Below, piece by piece: positions 8,715 through 13,691 of a DNA stretch of 13,691 nucleotides (position 1 is its first letter; each line of letters begins with the position of its first letter). The notes beneath the pieces were generated by a model. The model worked only from the letters and a program-made list of their open reading frames with translations, ran no database searches and was not told the DNA's origin. A program made the translations under genes and the position numbers. Source of the stretch: Deltaproteobacteria bacterium RBG_13_49_15 (GTDB taxonomy: Bacteria > Desulfobacterota > Desulfobacteria > Desulfobacterales > UBA2156); NCBI GenBank assembly GCA_001797695.1, contig MGQD01000135.1, forward strand, positions 1,520 through 15,210, read 5' to 3'.

Positions 8715-9182
8715 TTAGATTCCTTTCATCTTTAAAAGCAAAGCAATTTTTACGGCGACGCTGATGATGGCTCCTGAGCCCTCCATTGCAAGGGAGGTAG
8801 GCACAATCAGACCCGTAACCCAAAGAATGACCTTTCTTACGGGTTTGTTGGAAGGAAGATAGCCGGACGCGGCAATCGGGAGGTAGGTAGCCAGCAAGAG
8901 GAGCATCAGAAAGACGTGTTCTTTTACTTCCATGAAAAAGTTATGGCCGAAAGCCCACGGTCCCCCTTTGATAAATGCTTTGTCAACACCGTAATAGACG
9001 ATGTAAAAATAACCTCCTAGAAAGTAGGTGAGCCACATCAAAATCGCAACAAATAGACTAACGTTTCTTATACGGGCAACCGAGGATTCACCTGCGTTTA
9101 GGGTGTCGACGAAAACCCACAACGCGGCAAGGGTTGCCAGCCCGCCGAAGACAGGATGTAATAACAGCAAAATGTTTTCCAT
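8715..9182 (-). CDS. Four-helix integral membrane protein, unknown function
   Basis: 155 residues with hydrophobic segments at ~3-25, ~41-65, ~86-107 and ~117-150. Charged or polar residues sit in or beside the helices: H9 in helix 1, and H80, E85 and H89 at the start of helix 3 (FGHNFFMEVKEH). Such histidine pairs are typical of b-heme or quinone-binding membrane subunits; this is inference only. ATG 9182 is preceded by a run of nine G that acts as the ribosome site. It is the first gene of a two-gene unit with the 104-residue protein, under the promoter at 9241-9269. Confidence 0.82.
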   Translation of the reverse strand: MENILLLLHPVFGGLATLAALWVFVDTLNAGESSVARIRNVSLFVAILMWLTYFLGGYFYIVYYGVDKAFIKGGPWAFGHNFFMEVKEHVFLMLLLLATYLPIAASGYLPSNKPVRKVILWVTGLIVPTSLAMEGSGAIISVAVKIALLLKMKGI

Positions 9183-9187
9183 AATTT

Positions 9188-9196
9188 CCCCCCCCC
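9188..9196 (-). promoter_or_regulatory. G9 tract forming the ribosome binding site
   Basis: On the coding strand nine consecutive G lie 5 bases before the ATG at 9182 and are the only purine-rich Shine-Dalgarno candidate. Homopolymers of this length can slip during replication, so spacing to the start codon, and thus translation, might vary between cells. The tract is seen directly; phase variation is inference. Confidence 0.5.
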
Positions 9197-9240
9197 GTTG
9201 TGCGAGTTAAAGGATAGCAAGATTTAATCCACTCTGTTTA

Positions 9241-9269
9241 AATATACGACAATGTGGTATCGTTGTCAA
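9241..9269 (-). promoter_or_regulatory. Sigma70-type promoter for the membrane-protein pair
   Basis: On the minus strand TTGACA (9264-9269) is followed by exactly 17 bases and TATATT (9241-9246), close to consensus. The start would be near 9234, about 50 bases before the ATG. Just upstream on that strand are a perfect palindrome GAGATATCTC (9271-9280) and two related ATTTGA-GATATC/TATTTGATATTT words in very AT-rich DNA, which could hold a regulator site. Confidence 0.7.
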
Positions 9270-9352
9270 AGAGATATCTCAAATAATTTAAAAAATATCA
9301 AATATTTATAAATCATGAACAAGATCAATATAATCAATGATGTAATTAAGAC

Positions 9353-9654
9353 ATGAATAGTGGGATACGCTCTGTTAAAAAAAAGGGGCATTGGAGCCAA
9401 TTGAAGCGAGTCATTCTGAAAAAAGCGTTGTGGTTATTTATAACCCTGCCCTGGTTTCACCTGACCAGATGCGACAGGCGTTACTTAAAAGCGGATATGT
9501 CGCCGCCATAGGTGAGGATAGAAACCCGAATCAGGAGATTTTCAAACCTTTTACGGATGGGAAATTGGAATTTATTCAATCAGAACCATGGAAAAGAAGT
9601 TCCACTGACCATAGGTTTCCTTGCGCGTATCGATTTCGAATCCATTTCTTCTAG
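9353..9654 (+). pseudogene. Decayed heavy-metal-associated (HMA) domain fragment
   Basis: Translation from about 9379 gives KKGALEPIEASHSEKSVVVI and then IYNPALVSPDQMRQALLKSGY, the second half of an HMA/MerP-type metal-binding fold (beta strand with V-x-Y-N-P, then helix ending in GY). The metal-binding MxCxxC segment is missing. Upstream, another frame from ATG 9353 reads MNSGIRSVKK and meets this frame at a run of eight A (9377-9384). One added A would join them, but cysteines would still be absent. The 3' part overlaps the end of the minus-strand fusion gene and has no HMA-like sequence. It is probably a broken copper or mercury chaperone gene. Confidence 0.45.
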
Positions 9655-10927
9655 CTGTTTTAAAAACATCTATCCCGCATGCCTCCATCATGGGTCGGAT
9701 TCTTTGATCGGTCTTTTCGGATTGCTGCGGCTTGCACGAAGCCGAATTATCTCCCGTCGGTCATGTTGCACCTGGGTTTGACTCGCGCTTTCCAAAATCC
9801 GAAGGAAGCGCCGTCATGGCAAATGCTTTATAATAGCCCATGTGGTAAGCCTCACCTTCAAGCTGCACGGCAATTTCGGTTATTTTCTTTCCATCCGGAC
9901 CGTTTAGGAGAATAGCGGTTTTATATTCTCTTAACATTTCTTTTGTATCCTTGACATCTGGTGCTTGAGGTGGATGATAAGGGTCCTTTTCGTACATAGG
10001 GCATCCATATCGGCATTTCCATCGAACCCATTTCTCCACAACGATTGTGTCCGCATCAATTATTTTTGCCCTTTTCGCTCCCAGTTCAGTCGCCTTTTTC
10101 AATAGATACTCCCCGGGTTGCAATTTATTCTCATTTCTTTCCAAAGATTTTTGTTCTTTCTGATTGACGGATATCGAATCAGGTTTGATCGCCCGAATAA
10201 GTACGCCCTTGGTTTTAGGTGAGCTGTTAAAACCCGTTTCTGCAACAAGTTCCACATCTTTAAATCCGACTTCTTGTAGTATTGCCAGGAAATCCTCCCC
10301 CGGTATAGCGCCGCCCTCTCACTGAAACCATGTACTAATTCTGGCTTTCAGATCTTTTTCAATTCGGTCGGTCAGAACCTGATCTGCCACCATGAATCGC
10401 CCATTCGGCTTTAAAACACGAAAGACTTCCGCGATCGCTCTTTTTTTATCCGGAATCAGGTTTATTGCTCCATTGGATATCACAGAATGAAAACTATCCT
10501 TCGGAAAATCCAATTTTTCAGCAGATCCCTCTATGAACGACACATTGGCAATGCCAAGGATCTGAACATTTTTTTTAGCACGATCCAACATTTCCGGAAC
10601 AAGATCGACACCGAAAACTTTTCCTTTTGAGCCGACAATTTTTGCTGCAAAGACAGCGTCTATGCCTACACCGCACCCGAGGTCTAAAACGGTTTCTCCT
10701 TCCTTAATTTTTCCCATCGAAAAAGGGTTCCCGACGCCGCAGTAAAATTGGCTGACTTCATCCGGAAGGTCGCTTGTAAAAGAGGGATCGTAACCTAAAA
10801 TCTCAAGGCCGGCCCGACCTGTGGGATAATTGAAAAAACCACCGGGGTTTAGTGAAACCTTTCGATATTTGTCACGGATTTGACTTTGTATCTGTTCATT
10901 TTCTTCAGAAGTAAAAAGGTCTTCCAT
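9572..10927 (-). CDS. Predicted selenoprotein: ArsM-like methyltransferase fused to DUF2284, two in-frame UGA codons
   Basis: 451 residues if UGA codons 203 and 389 are read as selenocysteine. ATG 10927 has AGAGG 7 bases upstream. The N-terminus (~27-48: NPGGFFNYPTGRAGLEILGY) leads into a class I SAM methyltransferase with motif I DLGCGVG at 82-88. A cysteine C63 lies just before GNP. The domain stops at ...STWFQ, then UGA, then continues in the same frame as EGGAIPGEDFLAILQEVGFK, the expected methyltransferase C-terminus. The ArsM at 12412-13275 has SCIGGAATMEDLQTMLAEAG here, so UGA aligns with its C225. After a linker, DUF2284 starts at ~268: VRWKCRYGCPMY gives C305 and C309, and YHPP follows. 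UGA 389 lies in GAT-UGA-PTGDN, followed by C398 and the conserved IRPMMEACGIDVFKTARRNG (C417), ending in TAA. Likely role: methylation or handling of arsenic or another thiophilic element. The alternative is a double nonsense pseudogene, which the intact frame and SECIS-like hairpins argue against. Confidence 0.8.
9728..9744 (-). promoter_or_regulatory. SECIS-like hairpin after UGA codon 389
   Basis: On the minus-strand RNA, 16 nt after the UGA at 9763-9761, CGGCUU pairs perfectly with AAGCCG around a 5-nt loop CGUGC. The loop begins 22 nt after the UGA and has G at position 2. A G in the first two loop positions and this distance range are features of bacterial SECIS elements. A lower stem (GGA...AU with AUCC) is possible. 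Confidence 0.65.
10285..10303 (-). promoter_or_regulatory. SECIS-like hairpin after UGA codon 203
   Basis: On the minus-strand RNA, 15 nt after the UGA at 10321-10319, CCGGGGG pairs with UUCCUGG (four Watson-Crick pairs and three G-U) around a 5-nt loop AGGAU. The loop again begins 22 nt after the UGA with G at position 2, and it starts AGG as recalled for the E. coli fdhF loop. It is weaker than the other two stems because of the G-U pairs. Confidence 0.6.
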
Positions 10928-10960
10928 ATGGTTGCCTCTTTGAAAATGCAATAGATCCTG

Positions 10961-11311
10961 TCAAAAGTTAAAAATCTTGGATTCAGCAGCCATGTCGATA
11001 AGGTGTGGGGCTCCATCCAACACCATGTTTGAGAAAAAACTTGCCTCGTCAACCTGACGAGCAGACGCACAAGGGATTCAGACCCCTATGGGCACTTCCT
11101 TTTCAACCAAATAGGGCAAATAATCACCGGGACAATCCCCGGTTCGGGTTTTTACGGTTAAATTCCGTTTTGAATTGGCCCATAACACACCATCTTCATG
11201 TAAGAAAATGTTTACAGAGTGTCCTTTGGAATGGGCCACTTTTGCTAACTGAAAACATCGAGTGGCCGATTCCGCATCGCCTTTCCCAAGAGTGAATAAA
11301 AAGTTTGCCAT
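10961..11311 (-). CDS. Predicted selenoprotein: DsrE-family protein with UxxC motif
   Basis: 116 residues if UGA codon 78 is selenocysteine. ATG 11311 has AGGAGG about 7 bases upstream; the TTG one codon earlier is unlikely. MANFLFTLGKGDAESATRCF and VNIFLHEDGV are typical of the small DsrE/F fold that carries sulfur on cysteine. Ended at the UGA, the protein would be 77 residues and lack the conserved redox site. Read through, it continues IPCASARQVDEASFFSNMVL and LIDMAAESKIFNF, the expected rest of the domain, giving U78-I-P-C81 where relatives have CxPC, and the usual full length. Other cysteines are C19 and C60. It is followed after 33 bases by the methyltransferase-DUF2284 gene, so they likely work together, with this protein as a thiol/selenol carrier or reductase. 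DsrE-like selenoproteins have been reported in bacteria; the pairing here is what stands out. Confidence 0.85.
11045..11061 (-). promoter_or_regulatory. SECIS-like hairpin after UGA codon 78 of the DsrE gene
   Basis: On the minus-strand RNA, 16 nt after the UGA at 11080-11078, CUCGUC pairs perfectly with GACGAG around the loop AGGUU. The stem extends by two pairs past a one-base bulge. The loop begins 22 nt after the UGA with G at position 2. It is the best of the three and the same geometry as the hairpin after codon 389. Confidence 0.7.
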
Positions 11312-11373
11312 CAAACACCTCCTGTTTTTGATTTGTTACAAAATGCCTGATCTCTTTTTTTTCACGGGGCCTT

Positions 11374-11949
11374 TCAGATCGCCCTCCACCAGGGCGTTGC
11401 CAACACCCGCCGCGTCAACGGAAAAACATCCTTACCGTCATAAATAAGCAAAGCGCCATCCGACAGGTCAGAATATTCCTGCAGGAAGGCTTCCAGCCCC
11501 TTGGCGTCGGCCACCGTGACTCGGGCAGCCGCTTTGATTTCAATAGGAAGGAGCCGTTCCGGTGTTTCGACGACGAAATCGACTTCAAGACCCGACGCCG
11601 TCCGCCAGTAGAGTACCTCGGGACGGCGGGCTTGCTGGTCCCGCCAGGCCAAAAGATCGGTGAGCACCAGATTTTCCATGTGCGCTCCTCTCGGTTCACG
11701 CTCCCCGGCCAAAAAGAGTGCAAGCCCTGTATCGCTCCAGTAGAGTTTGGGCGACTTGATGAGGCGACGGGTCCGGTTGACGGTATAAGCGGAAAGCCTT
11801 ACCGCCTGAAAGCTTGCTTCCATGAGGTTGAGGAAACGGTGGACCTGGGGCTGGGAGATCCCCGCGTCCCTTCCCAGTTCGGTCTGAACAGAATAATCAA
11901 GCATTTTATCTCGCGATGGCGCCTTTACCCGTGCCATATCTCTCGCCAA
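11374..11949 (-). pseudogene. C-terminal half of a DUF4143-type ATPase, 5' truncated
   Basis: About 190 residues match the C-terminal half of the large AAA+/DUF4143 family: a winged-helix-like GISQPQVHRFLNLMEASF, then IKSPKLYWSDTGLALFL, then a nuclease-like LEVDFVVE...LLPIEIKAA block. These proteins normally have ~200 more N-terminal residues with Walker A and B motifs, all missing here. The frame continues open upstream to about 12060 without a start codon or a recognisable ATPase, and joins a structured repeat-like region. It is probably a remnant left by an insertion or deletion and not functional. It lies between arsM and the predicted selenoprotein genes on the same strand, so it may interrupt an older, continuous operon. 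Confidence 0.75.
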
Positions 11950-11989
11950 CCTATTAATGTCCGGAAATAAAGTCTCTTCGCATGCTCTC

Positions 11990-12411
11990 CCAAATAACTT
12001 TGCTTTGCTCCTAAACCCTGCAGTTGCATAAAAAACATGACAAGGTATAGAAAAAAAGAATGATAACAGGGCATTTGAATACGTTTAGGCATGGTTCGCG
12101 AATAAACTTTTGGTGACTTCTAAAACAAATAAAAAATTCGTCATGTTTTTTACCCGGAGGGAAAGCCGATGATGCCCCATCTCCTTCGTTGCCAAGGACT
12201 CGCAGTAAAATACTACGGCTTCGCCCTTGGACGCCTTGGATCTGGGGCGCCCTCGGCTTTTGCAACAACAGGGTAAACTTCGCATCAAGAAAAGTTTTTC
12301 CCAGTTTGATCTGACTTTTGCAGAATGATAAAGATATCCTCGATCTTCAAAATCGACCCCAATATTAATTTCAAGGTCTTTCATGAATCGATAGGCATTT
12401 AAGCCTTTTTT
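11990..12411. repeat. Gene-free structured region between arsM and the DUF4143 remnant
   Basis: No convincing gene. It holds nested inverted repeats: CCAAGG (12192-12197) with CCTTGG (12225-12230) enclosing AGTA-AAA-TACT (12204-12214), and another CCTTGG at 12234-12239. The minus strand has an open frame of 99 codons (12384-12085) that is also in frame with arsM beyond its TAG. Its first ~30 codons look protein-like (MKDLEINIGVDFEDRGYLYH), but the rest is basic, cysteine-rich and follows the repeat, and there is no ribosome site. Best guess is a dispersed or insertion-derived element that separated arsM from the downstream genes. Confidence 0.35.
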
Positions 12412-13275
12412 CTATTCTCGCATCGGTTTTACCGCCTCGATAGAGGCAGAGACCACATAATCGGCCATGTTTTTATCAGGATGCGGATCCCATTGACGGA
12501 TGAGTTCCCGGCTTTCCGCTTTAGGACTGATTCGAATCTTTTCAAAACCGGCTTCCGCAAGCATCGTCTGGAGATCCTCCATGGTTGCAGCGCCGCCGAT
12601 GCAGGACGTCACCAGAGCCATATTTCTTCGAATTTCATCGGGAAGTTCGGCCGTTGCGACGATGTCCGAAACGGCCAAACGGCCTCCCGGCTTCAGCACT
12701 CGAAACGTTTCCCGAAAGACAAGGGCTTTGTCCGGGGAAAGATTGATGACGCAGTTGGAGAGGATAATGTCCACCGCATTGTCCGCCACAGGCAGATGTT
12801 CAATCTCTCCCAACCGGAACTCGACGTTTTTTACCACCGCTTTTTCGGCATTGAGGCGGGCCTTTGAGACCATTTCAGGGGTCATGTCCACACCAATGAC
12901 ATGCCCGGTTTCACCCACCTGCCGGGCCGCCAGGAAGCAGTCGAATCCGCCGCCGGAGCCTAAATCGAGAACCGTTTCTCCCGGTTTCAGAGAAGAAATG
13001 GCCACGGGGTTTCCACAGCCCAATCCCATGTTGGCGCCCTCCGGAATTCCGCAGAGTTGGTCTTTCGCATAGCCCATGAATTTAGACAGTTGTTCCGGGT
13101 TTAAGTCCGGGCCTCCGCAGCAGGATATCGTCGGATTCCCTGTTAAAAGGTCGCCGGGTTTCCCGCAACAAGACGGTGCAGGATCCATTCCGCACCCCGT
13201 CTTGCTGCTGCTTGCAATACGGCCGTACTTTTCTCGAACGCTTTGACGCACTTTTTCCTGATCTTGAACAGACAT
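12412..13275 (-). CDS. arsM: Arsenite S-adenosylmethionine methyltransferase
   Basis: 287 residues that methylate arsenite using SAM in the cytoplasm. ATG 13275 follows AAAGGAGG. SAM motif I is VLDLGSGGGFD at ~103-112. All three arsenic-binding cysteines of the family are present: C87 in GLGCGNP, C175 in SNCVINLSPDK and C225 in SCIGGA, matching Cys72, Cys174 and Cys224 of the algal enzyme. Extra N-terminal cysteines (C28, C36-C37, C52-C53, C75) occur in many bacterial ArsM proteins. It lies 99 bases downstream of an arsR-like gene on the same strand, so it is probably derepressed by arsenite. It serves as an internal reference for the fusion gene: C225 here aligns with UGA codon 203 there. 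Stop is TAG. The call is very secure. Confidence 0.95.
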   Translation of the reverse strand: MSVQDQEKVRQSVREKYGRIASSSKTGCGMDPAPSCCGKPGDLLTGNPTISCCGGPDLNPEQLSKFMGYAKDQLCGIPEGANMGLGCGNPVAISSLKPGETVLDLGSGGGFDCFLAARQVGETGHVIGVDMTPEMVSKARLNAEKAVVKNVEFRLGEIEHLPVADNAVDIILSNCVINLSPDKALVFRETFRVLKPGGRLAVSDIVATAELPDEIRRNMALVTSCIGGAATMEDLQTMLAEAGFEKIRISPKAESRELIRQWDPHPDKNMADYVVSASIEAVKPMRE

Positions 13276-13292
13276 GTTTTCCTCCTTTTAAT

Positions 13293-13316
13293 CCGGCAAA
13301 ATGGGATTTTCGCCGG
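13293..13316 (-). promoter_or_regulatory. Hairpin in the arsR-arsM spacer next to the arsM ribosome site
   Basis: On the minus strand, CCGGCGAAAAT and ATTTTGCCGG pair with one bulged G around CCC, 3-4 bases before AAAAGGAGG. Further upstream are a perfect palindrome TTTTCGAAAA (13327-13336) and the dyad TATC-TTC-GATA. The hairpin could set relative expression of arsR and arsM or stabilise the arsM message, and one dyad could be an ArsR site. No clear separate promoter was identified here. Confidence 0.4.
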
Positions 13317-13374
13317 TCGATTTGAATTTTCGAAAACTATCGAAGATATAGGCTAAAAATAAAGTCCTTTATAG

Positions 13375-13691
13375 TTAAGAAAAGAATTGCTGCACCGCCT
13401 TCAGAGTTCCCGGATCGATCCAGCAATCTATTTTTTGTCCCCGCCGTTCCATGCGGATAAGCCCGGCCTGACGCAACTCCTTGATATGATGCGACAGCGT
13501 GGAAGGCACGATGCCCAGATCCTGTCCCAGTTCACCGACACAGGCGCACCCTTCTTCGCAATTTTCGGGGTTGACGCTCATGATCGTTCCCGGACGGCAG
13601 CAGATAATTAAACGCAAAAAAATTTTCAGCCGGTTAGGATTGGAAAGGGCCTTGAAAATTTCGGCGTATTTTTCGACATTTTTATCTCGAT
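13375..13691 (-). CDS. arsR: ArsR/SmtB-family metalloregulator, 5' end outside window
   Basis: 104 residues are visible; the frame is open to the window edge and reads RDKNVEKYAEIFKALSNPNR, so the true start lies a few codons beyond. A start inside the visible part would cut off this conserved first helix. The recognition helix is STLSHHIKELRQAGLI, followed by the wing (RMERRGQKIDCWI). A cysteine cluster, CEEGCACVGEL, lies at the helix where classical ArsR has ELCVCDL, so it can bind arsenite or antimonite and release DNA. Paired C residues also occur earlier (IICCRPG). It is followed by arsM, its expected target. The gene symbol is by family and context; the exact metal is inferred. Confidence 0.9.
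   Translation of the reverse strand, partial: RDKNVEKYAEIFKALSNPNRLKIFLRLIICCRPGTIMSVNPENCEEGCACVGELGQDLGIVPSTLSHHIKELRQAGLIRMERRGQKIDCWIDPGTLKAVQQFFS

Noticed and set aside
9271..9360. CRISPR-like or phage attachment repeats in the AT-rich stretch before the HMA fragment
   Set aside because: Only short AT-rich words repeat, with no regular spacing; promoter-type sequence explains it better.
10961..10963. A further selenocysteine at the UGA ending dsrE, fusing it to the methyltransferase
   Set aside because: DsrE proteins end at this point (…IFNF). A ribosome site and ATG follow, and the only nearby stem lacks the loop G and the geometry of the other three.
9572..11311. Simple pseudogenes with three nonsense mutations
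   Set aside because: All three lesions would be UGA, all in the same frame with no indel, two at recognisable conserved Cys positions, each with a hairpin at identical spacing. Decay would not produce this pattern, although I cannot exclude it without homologue comparison.
12085..12414. TAG read-through extending arsM by about 108 codons
   Set aside because: ArsM is already full length at the TAG, and the extension becomes basic repeat-like sequence with no recognisable domain.

Overview
The window looks like a chromosomal accessory region of an anaerobic, probably sulfate-reducing-type, deltaproteobacterium (Desulfobacterota). This is inferred from the dense multi-PAS hybrid histidine kinases, the DsrE-family, ArsM and DUF2284 proteins, moderate GC, and apparent selenocysteine use. 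No rRNA, tRNA or selenocysteine-machinery gene is visible.

Left part (1-8143, + strand): four signalling genes. The 3' part of a PAS-kinase-receiver hybrid comes first. After about 850 bases of mostly degraded sequence comes a tight three-gene block: a membrane sensor kinase (Cache-like domain, three PAS domains), a single-domain response regulator overlapping it by 4 bases, and a soluble receiver-PAS-PAS-kinase-receiver hybrid. Together they form a plausible phosphorelay.

The gap 1597-2452 holds an amber-interrupted helix-turn-helix gene remnant, a 36-bp palindrome, a tiny ORF and a promoter for the sensor block. A minus-strand pair of small membrane proteins follows at 8398-9182. It has a good sigma70-type promoter and a G9 tract in its ribosome binding site.

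Right part (9572-13691, - strand): an arsenic/metal/thiol cluster. In transcription order it is arsR (runs off the window), arsM, a structured repeat-like region, a 5'-truncated DUF4143 ATPase, a DsrE-family protein, and a long methyltransferase-DUF2284 fusion. A decayed heavy-metal-associated (HMA) domain fragment converges on the end of the fusion from the + strand.

The main discovery is that the last two minus-strand genes are hidden by in-frame UGA codons. DsrE reads through UGA (codon 78) into its conserved C-terminal half, giving a UxxC motif. The methyltransferase reads through UGA (codon 203), at the position of an arsenic-binding cysteine of ArsM, into the rest of its domain and then into DUF2284. 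DUF2284 itself contains a second UGA (codon 389) before its conserved C-terminus. Each of the three UGAs is followed, after exactly 22 nt, by the 5-nt apical loop of a hairpin with G at loop position 2. This matches the general form of bacterial SECIS elements. The terminal UGA of dsrE lacks such a hairpin, and ordinary genes in the window end at UGA. The simplest reading is a selenoprotein operon with three selenocysteines, next to arsR/arsM and probably acting on arsenic or another thiophilic element. Conventional annotation would split it into three short unrelated ORFs.
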